DNA of 64,000 bases from Triatoma infestans (lineage: Eukaryota > Arthropoda > Insecta > Hemiptera > Reduviidae), in contig JAAEAF010006025.1 of NCBI GenBank assembly GCA_011037195.1, positions 1-64,000 on the forward strand, given 5' to 3'. The notes beneath the pieces were generated by a model that was given only the letters and a program-made list of their open reading frames with translations, searched no databases and was not told the DNA's origin. The first letter of the stretch is position 1. The number at the start of each line of letters is the position of its first letter. Below, piece after piece: positions 1 to 11,338 of this stretch. Both the position numbers and the translations under genes were made by a program.

Positions 1-127
1 TGAAATAACTTACCCCCCCTCCCACCTAATAAAAATAACTTGATAAGACACTGAGCATACTTTAAACACTATTGAAACTTTAGCTATAGAGTATTCTGCA
101 AAACAGTAAACAAATTTATTATACACT

Positions 128-565
128 ATTTTTCTAAAGTTTAATCATAACTTACAATAATTTCATTTTGCCATTAATCACATACACATAGTAACATAAC
201 CTTATAACATCCCACATAATTATATACAACCAACAAGTGTGAGTAACAAGTAACAGAAACATTATGTTGAAGTGAACTCTCTACACGAACTTGGTGAATT
301 TGCTCTGTCGATGGATGAAAGTCCGAAACCGGTCAGCAAGAAAATAAATATGCATGCTACGACGGATAAAATACCAGATATTAACATAACCTTATAATCT
401 GCTCACATATATACAATCAACAAGTGTGAGTAACAAGTAACAGAAACATTACGTTGAAGTGAACTCCTCTACACAAACTTGATGAATTTGCTCTGACGAT
501 GGATATCCGAAACTGATCAAGAATTAAATGAATATATGCATGCTACGATAGATAAAATACCAGAT
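128..565 (+). repeat. Family F dispersed repeat, two tandem units
   Basis: Two head-to-tail units (breaking near 381) share the landmarks AGTAACATAACCTTATAA, CAAGTGTGAGTAACA and TTTGCTCTG, and end in GGATAAAATACCAGAT. A third copy lies at 50717-50972. Each unit holds a CTGNCGATGG...TCCGAAAC hairpin-like block. The second unit lacks about 10 bases of it. No protein is encoded. It could be a terminal repeat of a retroelement. Confidence 0.6.
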
Positions 566-715
566 GTTATCCAGCATTGCCAGACCCATTCACATACTCA
601 ACAAATTTTACAAAACTCCTGAAGAAGGGCACCCATGTATCCGAAACGTTTTAAAAGAATTCTTTTTCTTTAAAAATTCCTGTTGGCCATTGCCCCCCCT
701 ACAAATATCTTATTA
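566..715 (+). repeat. Family G repeat arm
   Basis: This stretch matches the two inverted arms at 55262-56010. Shared blocks are ACTCCTGAAGAAGGGCACC, a CCGAAA block, and a CTGGCCATTG-like block followed by AAATATCT. Only one arm is visible here, so it is a fragment or solo arm. It joins the end of the F repeat directly. Confidence 0.5.
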
Positions 716-837
716 CAAATTCAGTTTATTTTATAACTATGAAATCAAGAGTTACATTTTAGTCCACAGTGGATAATTCCATAGTAATTTTAAGAATTTA
801 TCAATTAGTCTTGCTAAGATTAACGGTACTCTGGTGG

Positions 838-1263
838 GAAAAAAAAAAAATCTGGTGTGAAACACTCACACGACTTTCTCCTACTGTAATTTCACAGTTA
901 TAATTGACCAAATTCTCTTTAAACTTATACCCTTCACAATGTTTAGTTGTCTTCAATTTAAATGAACTAGGAGAATCTAAAATTTTGTAAAACAACTTCT
1001 TTTGAGTAAAACATTACCATTCCTTCCTCCAAAAATCAATTTAAATGAATTTTTTTTCAAAAAAAGTGATAGGTCATTCTATTAACTCTGTGTATACAGT
1101 TAATATATCAAGGTTCTTGAAACCTGTCGATGTTTATTACGGAGAAAATCTCACAAGTAAACTGAAGAAAAAAAAATTTCTGCTCATTAAAGTCGCATTT
1201 CTGATCAAGCGATTTTTCTTCAAACTCAAAATTTTAGCAACATGTTTAATACTTATTAATATT
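838..1263 (-). repeat. Degenerate family D repeat
   Basis: On the minus strand this ends in the family D tail (ATCTGGTGTGAAACACTC at 850-867 on the plus strand), followed by the CTTTCTCCTACT relic of the terminal 15-mer. The internal TTAAATGAATTTT and TTCAAACTCAAAATTT blocks are recognisable but heavily mutated. Short open frames here are by-products of AT-rich repeat sequence. Confidence 0.5.
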
Positions 1264-1620
1264 ACAGTAAATTCCCGATTATCCGGGCTAATGTGGTGGG
1301 GACAGGCGGCATGGATAATCCGAACTATAATTATTTAATTTCTAAAATACAACAAATATTATAAATTTCCAAGGCAGGCAATTATTTTAACATGTTTAAT
1401 GCTCATTATTATTAAAAAAATCTGTAATATTTGGTTTGTTTGCAGGAATCTTTTAATTATTTTTTTAATATCAGTTCGAATTTTTCGAATTCCCATTTGT
1501 CGATGTACTCTATGAAAGTGTCAACAGAATTCAGGGCCCGTGTTGTGACTAATGCGATTGATAATTTGTTCTTCTCCCATTTTCAGCTTCATTCTCTTGC
1601 TCTTCTGGTTAAATGAGATC
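1264..1620. mobile_element. Possible pogo/Tigger-like DNA transposon remnant
   Basis: The stretch begins with ACAGTAAATTCCCGATTATC, which resembles terminal repeats of pogo/Tigger elements (CAGT..., then a CGATTATCCG-type motif). GATAATCCGAA occurs inverted about 50 bases on. On the minus strand near 1500-1570 a short frame reads roughly VTTRALNSVDTFIEYIDK, reminiscent of the segment after the DDE domain in Tigger-type transposases. No catalytic residues are visible. This is a weak assignment from motif resemblance only. Confidence 0.25.
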
Positions 1621-1963
1621 GGAAATAATATCCGTGTCACTTATTAATTGAAAACTTCCATCACATGAAACATGTTTCTAACCACTCCACAATATTTTCT
1701 CTATCAAAATATTTTCAAAGCCATCTAAAATTGCCATTAACTCATTCATTTCAGATACTATTTCTACTACTTGTCTCGGGCTCTAGAATCCAAAAAAAAC
1801 CTAACTAAAACCAGTCCAGCTGACTTCAGATACCCTATCACTAACTTTAAACATCTAAATAGGAACACGTGCACTGCGGTAAACATGAAAACGAGCAAAT
1901 ATTTAAAAAATTACATATACATGGTTAATCGGAAGTTTACTGTATATAGATAACTTAATCGTA

Positions 1964-2007
1964 TAGTAAACTAAAATAACACTTTAGAGGAAAAGCATAA
2001 CTCCATC
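1964..2007 (-). repeat. Family D fragment interrupted by the Q-LTR array (left part)
   Basis: The sequence matches the D internal block CACTTTAGAGGAAGCTGTAACTCCACC seen in intact form at 5576 and 40443. It breaks at CCATC and resumes after the LTR array at 3148. Confidence 0.6.
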
Positions 2008-2341
2008 TGTAATGGTACTGCAAAGATAATGCAACCACAGCAAAGAGAAGAGAGGCCCTCTCTAGTTAACAGAGACTACTCTCTGACTTAGGCAGGCTAG
2101 AGTGGGAGAACCTGTGTATATAAGCCAGTGGGAATCTATCTAAAGGATCTATCAGATACAGCCATACAACTGTACAACGCATCGTATTTTCTCGCATCAT
2201 ATCTTTACTCACACAATTCATTCTATCATTTTCATTATAAAGTCCAGTGCAGTTAGTGTAAACTTAGCTACATTATATTAGTGTCCTCATATCTCGTTCA
2301 TTTAAACAAACCTAATTTTTCTCCTCAACAAGTCTATTATA
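2008..2341 (+). repeat. Q-family LTR 1
   Basis: Starts TGTAATGGTACTGC and ends CTATTATA, so the termini are an imperfect inverted pair (TGTAATG/CATTATA in the family). A TATATAAGCC box near 2137 is a plausible core promoter. Confidence 0.8.
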
Positions 2342-2407
2342 TTGGTATCATTCAGCAGCACGCTCAAATTTTTCACACGTGAAAAGTTTTTTCAGGAGAG
2401 GGGATGA
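2342..2407 (+). promoter_or_regulatory. Q-array internal region 1: PBS-like and PPT-like sites
   Basis: The 66 bases hold TTGGTATCATTCAGCAGC at the left (primer-binding-site-like, TGG start one base inside), the palindrome TTTTTCACACGTGAAAA in the middle, and the purine tract AGGAGAGGGGATGA just before the next LTR. These are the minimal reverse-transcription signals of an LTR element. Confidence 0.7.
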
Positions 2408-2740
2408 TGTAATGGTACCGCAAAGATAATGCAACACTGCAGAGATAAAGAGGCCCTCTCTGGTTACAGAGATTACTCTCTGACTGGCAGGCTAGAGTGT
2501 CGAACCTGTTTATATAAACCAGTGGGAATCTATCTAAAGGTTTTATCAGATACAACCATACAACTGTACAATGCATCGTATTTTCTCGCATCATATCTTT
2601 ACTCACACAATTCATTCTATCATTTTCATTATAAAGTCCAGTGCAGTTAGTGTAAACTTAGCTACATTATATTAGTGCCTTCATATCTCGTTCATATTAA
2701 AAACAAACCGAATTCTCTCCCACAACAAGTCTTTAATAGA
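2408..2740 (+). repeat. Q-family LTR 2
   Basis: Starts TGTAATGGTACCGC and ends CTTTAATAGA, a mutated form of the family end. It includes the TATATAAACC promoter-like box near 2514. Confidence 0.8.
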
Positions 2741-2801
2741 TTGGTATCATTCAGCAGCCCGCAATTTTTCACACGTGAAAAATTTCTTAGGAGAGGGATG
2801 A
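2741..2801 (+). promoter_or_regulatory. Q-array internal region 2: PBS-like and PPT-like sites
   Basis: Second copy of the internal region: TTGGTATCATTCAGCAGC, the palindrome TTTTTCACACGTGAAAAA, and purine tract GGAGAGGGATGA. It differs from the first by small deletions, so the two spacers derive from one ancestral internal region. Confidence 0.7.
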
Positions 2802-3147
2802 TGTAATGTTACGCAACGATAATGCAAACACATGGCAGAGAGATAAGGCCTCTCATGTTGTAACAGAGACTTACTCTCGGACTTGAGGCAGGCTGAGTGG
2901 GAGAACCTGTTTTGTTATTAGATAGTGTTTGTGCCGTGGGAATCTAGCTAAAGGAAATCTAGCAGATACACCCATACAACGGTAATCGCTTCGTGTCATA
3001 CTCTAAGCGCTACCCACCATTCATTCTAATCATTTCATTATAAAGTTCCATTGCCGTTAGTGTAAAGTGTAGCTACATTATATATACTGTCTTCATATCT
3101 CGTTCATTTAATCAAACCTAATTTCTCTCCCTAACAACTCCATTATA
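2802..3147 (+). repeat. Q-family LTR 3
   Basis: Starts TGTAATGTTACGCAACG and ends CTCCATTATA. It is more diverged than the other copies, with several one-base insertions, and the TATATAAGCC box is disrupted. The D repeat resumes at the next base. Confidence 0.8.
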
Positions 3148-3475
3148 CCACCCTTCCACCAAAACTTGACTTAAATGAATTTTACCGGGAAAAAAAATAC
3201 ATTGCAAATAACAGTTGTAGCCCTTTATATATGTGTACTTGATATATCAAATATAAAGAAAATCGTTGGAGCCATTTACGAGAAAAATGCCAAAAAAAAA
3301 AATGAAAAAAAACTTCATTCAGTTAAGTGGTACTTTTGGTTGGCTAATTGTGACCAAAACCTTTATCAGGTTCGTTTGGTAGAACATAAACAATATATCA
3401 AGTTTGTACTATCTGCGATTTTCCGCTTTTTTTTTTTTTGTTTTTTTTAATTATGCTGACCGCAGAAAAAGAAAA
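3148..3475 (-). repeat. Family D fragment interrupted by the Q-LTR array (right part)
   Basis: Continues the D block broken at 2007: CCACCCTTCCACC, then TTAAATGAATTTTACCGGG, AACAGTTGTAGCC, GAAAATCGTTGGAGCCATTT and TATCAAGTTTGTACT. It ends in a T run. The two parts join if the LTR array and one CCACC are removed. Confidence 0.65.
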
Positions 3476-4708
3476 ACATACCACACAAAATACATACAGA
3501 CTAATTTGACACGATTTTTAAAACATTTACCTTACTCCTTGTGTTTTCTTTACAGCAGTAACAGAAAGTAATAAAGTGAAAAAAACTATAAAAAAAATCC
3601 TACCTCTCGAACGATTGAAAATCGACAATGTTAAAAAAAAAAAAAAAAAAACAGTAGATCTTATTTAAAAACAAATACATACATATATATATTATGATCG
3701 CTTGAATTCTAATTTTTATTGTATGTTTACAAAATTTTTTTTTTTTCCAAACATTTACATGTACTGTAAAAATTATTTTGGGGAAAATGTATTTTATATT
3801 TGAAGAGAGATTTCAATTTTTTGATCGTCCTGTAAAATGGAAACTACTCAAACAGAAATGTACCCAACCACCCCTCTTTTTATACAACTCTCCAAAAAAC
3901 AGAATAAATATTAAGCCAATTGCTTGGACAGAATATACTGTTTGCTAACATTATAAATTCCATAGCAGATGCTCTGAATATTATACACTTTTAAGTGAAT
4001 TTCGTAGAATAATATATATCAATTGATTCACAATAGTAATATTTGATCATTTAATATTTACAATACTAGTAAAATACATTACAACTTTCCGAATGGTAGA
4101 GTTTTAGAAATGTCGTTCAGCAAATCAAAATATTAAATAATATATTTTAAACAATTTTAGTTTCAAAATAATAAAATTTGTACATTTCAGGACTTACGAT
4201 GGGGTAAAAGGAGAAAATTGAAAACTGCAAATGATGAAATTAATCACCAAAAAAAAAAAAAATCTAATACAATACATCCACACGACATTCTCTTAATTCA
4301 ATCATTTATCAATTTATTAAATTAACCAATTTTAATTGGACTAAGCCACAAAAATTGAGTAGACGTCTGTGAAACGCTCTTTCTCAAAACTAACAAATGG
4401 TTTTAATTTAAAGGTTAAAATGTAAAAAAAAATACAATTTTTTGGTGGGAAAAAGTTACAAATGAAACTCCTTTAATAACTATTTTTCATGAAAAAAAAT
4501 ATGTATTCGAAAATATTGATTTCGAAATCACTCTTAGTACTACAGCTCAAAAAAAACAAAAAAAAAAATAAGAATAATTGATCACATATTTGGAATATTT
4601 GCAAAAATTAAGTAGGATATGATTTAGATTATTCGTTTTCTATCTGACGTACATTCCAAGAAGCCAAATAGAGAAATAATATGATGTTGCATATTAAAAT
4701 TGCCACAC

Positions 4709-4710
<2 letters not shown>
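3476..4710. other. AT-rich stretch without a recognisable gene
   Basis: Long A and T runs and a few degenerate D-like blocks (for example near 4340-4460). No reading frame of note, no RNA gene and no clear element boundary were seen. Confidence 0.5.

Positions 4711-4749
<39 letters not shown>
4711..4749. repeat. (TAA)n microsatellite
   Basis: An uninterrupted TAA run directly upstream of a SINE-A copy. Because the SINE is also followed by AATAATAATAATAAG, this run is probably the insertion target and forms the SINE's target duplication. Confidence 0.8.
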
Positions 4750-4999
4750 GGGAAGGGAATAGCCAAGTGGTTAGCCTACTGGACTTACACGCGGAGGGTC
4801 CCGGGTTCGAGTCCAGCTGTGCTGCCCTTAGTTTTTTTCTTCCTAGAAGCCTCTAGAGCTCACTGTCCGGTGATGGACATTGCTGTATGTAACGAAAGAA
4901 CACTGTCCGGAGGCCGTCAGTGCACTGAAAAGACACCGGGCGCCAATGACCCTTTAGTTATGTTATGTTGACTAGCGCTTCAATTTAAAAAAAAAAAAA
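4750..4999 (+). mobile_element. SINE-A copy (tRNA-headed)
   Basis: Pol III-type A box (TAGCCAAGTGGTTAGC) and B box (GGGTTCGAGTCC) lie about 40 bases apart in a tRNA-like head. The family body follows (AGCTCACTGTCCGGTGATGG, GGGCGCCAATGACC), then an A run and TAA repeats. An intact copy is about 245 bp. This is the best-preserved plus-strand copy here. Confidence 0.85.
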
Positions 5000-5329
5000 T
5001 AATAATAATAAGAATGTTCCCTTAGCTATCGTCCATAACCGGAACAAACAGTCAACTACAAACAAACAAACAAACAAATTTTATGCATTGGAGTTATCCA
5101 TCCGCAGAGATGCGTTTTATACATAATAAATGCAAAATTATAAAAAAAATTTACCATATTTTCTATGCCGCAATATAAAACCTTTTTAACCTTAAATACA
5201 ATAATATGATGCAACCAAAATAACTTTGGAAATCATTCATACGTAATTATACAATGTTAGTAAATATCATGGAATAAAAAGTGATTTTATATAGTTTTTA
5301 CATGCTAATTATGTGGAAATAAAGATACA

Positions 5330-6610
5330 AAAAAAATTTGATGTGAAACACTCACACAACTTTCTCTTACGCCAGTCCTCAAAATTATAATTGACAAATT
5401 TTATAGTTTGTGTACCAAATTTAATGAAATTCGTCGAAAACTGAATAAAAAAAAAACTGTCAGTAAAAGCGCACTTCCGGTTTACTAATTTTCTTGACAC
5501 TCGGAATTTTGGCTACCTATTTATTTCTAATTAAGTTTCTTTGGATGATAGAATTGTATAGTCAACTGTGATGGCACTTTAGAGGAAGCTGTAACTCCAC
5601 CCCTACCCTAAAAGTGCCCTTAAATGAATTTTTCTAGAGAAATGTCTTAAATAAAAGATGTAGATCTTTGCATGTTTAGTTCATATAAGAAGTTTCAAGA
5701 AAATCGTCAGAGCCATTTTTGAGAAAACTGCGAAAAAATTATTTAGAAAAGTGTTCAAACAAACGCACTTCCGGTTATCCGATTTTTTTTCAAACTCGGA
5801 ATTTCAACAACATATTTAATTCTAATTAACATTATTCAGATGACAGAATCGTCTAATAAATTGAAATAGCACTTTAGATGAATATCCCAAAAGTGCCCTA
5901 AATGAATTTTCCCGGAGAAATGTTTCAAATAAAAGTTGTAGCTCTTTGTATGTGTAGTTGATATTGGCAGTTTCAAGAAAATTGTTGGAGCCATTTTTGA
6001 GAAAATCGCAAAATAGTGAAAAAATTATTTAGTAAAGTGGTAATGTAAACGCACTTCCGGTCATCTGATTTTTTTCAAACTCGGAATTTCAACAAAACAT
6101 TTCATTCTAATTAATATTATTTAGGTGACAGAATTGAACATTATTCAGATGACAGAATCGTCTAATAAATTGAAATAGCACTTTAGATGAATATCCCAAA
6201 AGTGCCCTAAATGAATTTTCCCGGAGAAATGTTTCAAATAAAAGTTGTAGCTCTTTGTATGTGTAGTTGATATTGGCAGTTTCAAGAAAATTGTTCGAGC
6301 CGTTTTTGAGAAAATTGCAAAAGAGTAAAAATAAAATAAAAAATAGTAAAGTGGTACTTCCGGTTGAGGAATTTTGACAGATAACGCACCTCAGATCCCA
6401 TGGTGATACCTAAACGTAATATCAAGTTTGAACTTTCTACGATTTTTTTTGTTTTTTAAGCTATGCTGTTCACATACACACACGAAACATTTGCTAAAAA
6501 CCATTTTTTTTGGCTCAGGGGACCTCAAAACGGATATTTCCGGTGAAAAGTAGATATCGAAAATTTGAACACGATTACAATACTTCCTCTTACTAAGAGT
6601 AAGTGAATGT
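5330..6610 (-). repeat. Family D element, four internal units
   Basis: Read on the minus strand, this starts in the AAGAGGAAGTATTGTAATC-type head (near 6590) and ends in the GTGTGAGTGTTTCACATC tail at 5340. The CCGGAAGT cores occur at about 5475, 5772, 6057 and 6360, spaced 297, 285 and 303 bp. Positions 5828-5986 and 6137-6295 are identical over 159 bases, so one unit was copied recently. No coding capacity. Confidence 0.8.
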
Positions 6611-9240
6611 AAAAAGAAAGAAATGATTGAAATTAAAAAAGCATATATGTAATGTTTTATTATATTTAAAGTAGTGTAAACTATCAATAATTAAATTCAA
6701 GAGCAAGCAATTTTTCTGTAATACAAAGCCTGTCTTAGGTAATTACATAGCAGCCTCCAATCTTAATCCATTTTTTTTTTACAACAGTTCATCTTCCCTC
6801 CAATATTTGTTTATTAACATATTTTAACCTGAATTTCTTGAGAATCATGCAAATTGCATCCATACTTTTGGTGTCTTCAATTTCTTTTAAGTTACACACT
6901 GAACAAAAATATAGAAAGAAACCGGCTTAAAGGGTCTGTAATTTAGGTTTATTAATAATTCGCACCCTCTATATATTATAAAGTATTCCAAAAAAAAATA
7001 TTATGCTGAAAACGATAATATTCTATATTTAATCTTAGAACCATAATATGAAAAAAAGATATGCTCATGTAAAGCTTATATGTTCGTGTTTGTCTGTGTA
7101 TATATATTTGTGTTAGTACATAGAAGTTGTAAAAAGTAAAGCGTTCTATGTTTGAGCTGTAATGGACGGTGGTGATTCCTTCTTTGGAAAAAGCCCAGTC
7201 CTAATGGTAGAGTAGAAAACGGGGAGGAACGGGGAAAAAACCCAGTCCGGCAGTCGCCAAGCTTCGTCAGTTGACGTACACGTCACAGATGTCATCCGCT
7301 CGTGAAATATTAAGCCTTTAATTATTTCCTATGGGCATGTAGTCCATGGAGGCCTGCATGATTCATGGCGATTATTATTTCAGAGACCAATCAAGGGGAA
7401 TTCTGTACGGCACCCTTCCCCCCACTATCCTATCAGTGACGAATTATTTTTCTTTTTTTTAAAGTCCGCTAGATAATATTTTTTTTATTTTTTTATTATT
7501 ATTTGTTTGTCAGTGTGGTGGAAAGAAGGAAATAAAAGATGATAGTATTTATTTATGATCATTTTTTTATTTATTTCAAATGAGTAATTTAGATTAATTA
7601 TGTTTACTACGATAGATCATTTATAGACGAATTAACAATATTTACAGGAACAGTGTTTAGATTAATTAGATTAAATTCATTGAATTATATAAAATGAAAC
7701 ACCCACACGAATTACTTTTATTGCTGTAATACAGTTATACATAAAATGACAGTTGTCTTTTAACTTAATTGAATAATTAACATATATAAGTATCGCTACT
7801 ATATAGAATTCTATAAAGATTATAGATTTATATTTTCTTGAAAACTAACAAAAACAACTTAAAAGTTGCTTGGAATTTCCAGTAAATGAAATTAGCTGAT
7901 CTCCCAGCTCAACCAACATAACTAGCAGCTACTGAATGGATGACATGTACTTATTATATTATAACGTGTACCATCTTGAGATTCTTTTGGAGATAAAAGA
8001 TTGCTAACATATGATATGCTGAATCTTGAATTTCGTCACAACTTAACAATTTCAATCTTACATCAACCTAGAAATTTTAACCATTCCACAGTTTCCAATT
8101 GGATCTTCCAAGAGATACTTTCCAAGAACCTAGCAATAGATTGAGCCATAGAGCTCACAAATAAATGTCTTGTATATTTCACGCAAAAAATAAAGTTCAG
8201 CTCATTCAATGTCATTTAATCAGGTGTGCATATTTCTATGTAATGATTGTTGCAGCTAAAAAAAATAAAAAAAAAAAATAAAAAACCGATGAGAGTAGTT
8301 TGAAAATCTAAAAGTTCAGACAGAGGCGTTTAACATTTTATAACAATTAAATTTTGACATTTTGATTTTAGCATTAGAAAATCTTCTCGATAAATAAAAC
8401 ATAATTTAAATGTAAGAATCTTCAGTTATTTTCGCGAATCACTTTCGTGATTCCTGTTTGCCCCGATTACTATCAACACACAAAAAAAAAAGGTCAATTC
8501 TTCTTCGAAAACATAATATGCCGGACTAATTCATACTTTTTCACGGCACATAGCTTTTCAATATGAGGGCTAAAAATAATGTTTCCTCATTAGATTTAGG
8601 GATGAATAAAATGCACGTTTTATGTGGCCAACATTTTTTGGATTATACTTAATGTATCTATTTAGAATTTAAAAACCACTGCCAGAAAACTACTTAAGTA
8701 AGTTACGCCAATGCTTTCCACCTGGCTATTTGGACAGTGTTGACCCAGATTTCTAACTAAAACTTTTTTGGGACCCGTAACCATTTTTAGATCTATCCGT
8801 TACTGTAATTAACCGTTACTACAATTTAAAGGGAAATATGGTTTTAAAATGGTTATCCGTGCTTGACGTTTTAACGGCTCGTGTAATGGGTAGTACAGGA
8901 TATGATGTGTAGTTTTGGTGAAATATAATGAATACACGACTGATTACTTTGACGTAACCAAAGTTACATATTTTACAATTTACAGAATAAATAAGAGAAG
9001 AATGTCCGGTAGAGTGACCCAGCGAAGAGTAATTAGTTGGTACCGTGATGAATGAAAAATTATATGGGATGCTTGAAGTGGGATATAGGATATTGGTTGA
9101 TGTGGGATGATTGAAGAGTAATATGACTAGTTAAAACACTTGCTTGTTCTAAAGGCAGTGAGGTAATGAACGTTTCAAGGTTGATTTTGAGACATGTACA
9201 GTCTTTAAAGTTAATCCTGCGACTGACTGTTAAAGCCCCT
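6611..9240. other. Unassigned AT-rich stretch
   Basis: No gene seen. A more GC-rich patch at 7140-7440 (repeated CCCAGTCC, GGGGAGGAACGGGG) and a tail-like D scrap near 7697 (GAAACACCCACACGAATTAC) are the only landmarks. The rest is simple AT-rich sequence with poly-A/T tracts. Confidence 0.4.
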
Positions 9241-9261
9241 TAGATGGTCGGCTTTAATCAA

Positions 9262-9955
9262 TTTCTTTTACCGCAAGAGACAACTTATAGGTGAGAGATT
9301 GGATGTGGAAGCCAATATTACAGTAAACGGCCACGAAATTGAACAAGTGTCCTCCTTTAAATACCTTGGAGTAAACGCTTAATGCCAGCAAGTTGAGGGA
9401 CGAACTTAACCAAAGGCTAAATGCTGCAGGAAAGATATTTTACGCCTTTAATAAGAATTTCTTAAGCAACAAGAAAGTTTCAAAAGAGACAAAACTGGCG
9501 GTATATCGGTCAATCTATGTTCCAACTCTCACTTACGCATATGAATCCTAGGCCCTGAAAGAAAATGAAAAGAGCCGCATCCAAGCAGCTGAGATGCGGT
9601 ACCTCAGGAAAATCGAGGGGAAGTCGAAGATAAGAAATGACACATTCGAACAGCTCTCAAAGTTGAACCCCTTAACCAAGCTGCGGAAAGAGGGCAATTG
9701 AGGTGGTTCGGGCATGTGGGCAGAATGGCGGAAAGCAGGATACCCCGAAAAGCTCTTGAAGTGAAACTTACGGGTAAAAGACCGAGAGGAAGAAGGAGAT
9801 GGACCTGGGAGGACAATGTAAAGAAGATAATTGCGGCCAGAGGCAAGCAATTTGGCAAGCGCCAGAAGCTTGTCGCTAAATAGAGATCAGTGGCGAAATT
9901 TTTGTCAAACCTCTACATCTTCGGGTAGATGAGGTGAAGAATAAGAAGAAGACTG
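9262..9955 (+). pseudogene. RTE-like LINE reverse transcriptase C-terminal relic
   Basis: A frame-broken C-terminal half of a non-LTR reverse transcriptase. The order of blocks is SSFKYLGVN (9354), KLRDELNQRLNAAGKIFYAF, KETKLAVYRSIYVPTLTYAYES (stop at the usual Trp), RIQAAEMRYLRKIEG, then QLRWFGHVGRMAESRIPRKAL and KRPRGRRRWTWEDNVKK. The YLG, Y(G/A)xE and LRWFGHVxRM-RIP blocks mark the thumb and C-terminal domain of RTE-type insect LINEs. The palm with the catalytic YxDD is absent, so the copy is 5'-truncated. At least two frame changes and stops make it non-functional. The last blocks (about 9698-9883) are open in one frame. The 3' end runs to an AAGAAGAAG tail near 9950. The clade is inferred from motif resemblance. 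Confidence 0.7.
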
Positions 9956-10690
9956 GCTGTTGAAGATAAGACCTATTCGCCATTACATTGTAGTGAGCAT
10001 GACAGAAGGTGTAATGCATAGTTGGAGGCTGAGTGGTAGCAACCTCGATGCGTTGCCGATGAAAGCATTGAATCCAGCCCTTGTGTGGCGAATTCGCCGG
10101 CGAGTGGTTTCATTATAATGGTTTTAATTAATTTTCGCGATTAGTCGTCCCTAAAAGTACCTAGCGGTCTTACATAGATTTTGCGGCAAATCTATTCCTA
10201 GTGGTCTCAGTCAGTTTCTGCAACAAGCGATGCCATTGTTATCAGTAACTTTTGATAATACTACCTTCCAAGCTTCCATTTACTTGGCCTTTTCAAAAAA
10301 TTAAAGACCTTGTATATTTTTATAACTCACTTTCTGTGATTTGTTTATACGTTCGGACGTGTTTGGTTCATCTTATTTTCTAATCTCTCGTTAAGATCAT
10401 ATTAATGGACCATTTCGTCTCTATTTGTGATAATTTCTTTGCTAGCTTTTGGTTTCTGCCTAGTTTTTCTTCAAATTTTACCGCTCTCTAGGTCCTTTGA
10501 CACTGTTTAATTCTTCTTCTGGACGTAGAATTTGAAGAACTTGTATCCAAGCTAAACTAGCTCTCTTCGATCTGTCTACGAGCATTGGGCTACTTCTTTC
10601 CCCGGTAATGCACGCTTGGACCGCAACCCTTGAATGCGGAAGTCTCTTCAATATTTTCGCCTGACTAAATTGTGAAGCACATAAATTTAT
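9956..10690. other. Unassigned stretch after the LINE relic
   Basis: No gene, RNA or repeat boundary recognised. Composition is less AT-rich than its surroundings around 10020-10100. Confidence 0.3.
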
Positions 10691-10693
10691 TCT

Positions 10694-11010
10694 ATTTTTA
10701 CTTTCTCTTAGGTTGTGTGACGAAATATTACAATCATGTCAAATTTTTTGAAATGATTCACCAGAAAAATTACATGTTTTGACGTCCCTGAGTTCCCGGG
10801 AAAAGGTGACTTTTAGAAATAGATATGTGTGATTTCAGTATACCTAAAAAACTGAAAATCACACACACAGGTCAAACCTGATATTTCGTTCAACCATGGA
10901 TTCTAGGACAATAAGGTTTGAATGAGAAAATCTTTCACTGAATACGATTTGTTTTCGAAAATGGCTGACAAACGATTTTCATCAAACTTAGTATACCAAC
11001 TGCTGTTTTC
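10694..11010 (+). repeat. Degenerate family D repeat (head part)
   Basis: TTTTTACTTTCTCTTAGG at the head, then the ATTACAATCATGTCAAATTT, GTCCCTGAGT, TGATATTTCGTTCA and AAATGGCTGACAAACGATTT blocks of D in the right order. Scattered changes indicate an old copy. Confidence 0.55.
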
Positions 11011-11338
11011 TACATTTTTTTTTTTTTTTTTTTATTAAGTAACCCAGGGTTTATCGATAAACTTGGGAAGTCCTGCTTTCCTAAAAAAGAAAGAAAATCT
11101 TTTTATTAAGTTTTGATTTCCCCATATTAACATAACATTGAAGACTACACAGTAAAAATTATAAGATTGAAGAACATTCTTATTAAAAATTTGTTTAACT
11201 GCAAACAGAAAAAGTCGTATGAATGGGATCATCAAATTTTTTCTATTTATTTATAAAAGTACAATTCAAACCTTTACTAAATATTTTGAAGGAGGTCAAT
11301 ACATTACAAATAATATTAAAAAAAAAAATAAAAAATAC

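Larger units (their letters stand above)
2008..3147 (+). mobile_element. Triple-LTR miniature retrotransposon array (TRIM-like, family Q)
   Basis: Three copies of one LTR of about 333-346 bp sit head to tail, separated by only 66 and 61 bases. Each spacer starts TTGGTATCATTCAGCAGC, like a tRNA primer-binding site, and ends in a purine run GGAGAGGG(G)ATGA, like a polypurine tract. The array is flanked by CCATC (2003-2007) and CCACC (3148-3152). The uninterrupted D repeat reads CCACC there, so this is a 5-bp target duplication with one mutation. No gag or pol is present. The structure fits a terminal-repeat retrotransposon in miniature with an extra LTR gained by unequal recombination. Mobilisation would need enzymes supplied in trans. 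Confidence 0.85.

Noticed and set aside
619..643. A true hammerhead ribozyme in the G/F/FB repeats
   Set aside because: The CTGANGA...GAAA core order is there, but most copies have an extra base between the GA and the stem, and no helix I/III pair with a cleavage triplet could be traced by eye. Kept only as a hypothesis among the findings.
2008..3147. CRISPR-like or satellite array
   Set aside because: The repeating unit is an LTR with PBS/PPT-like spacers and a target duplication, in a eukaryotic context, so neither explanation fits.
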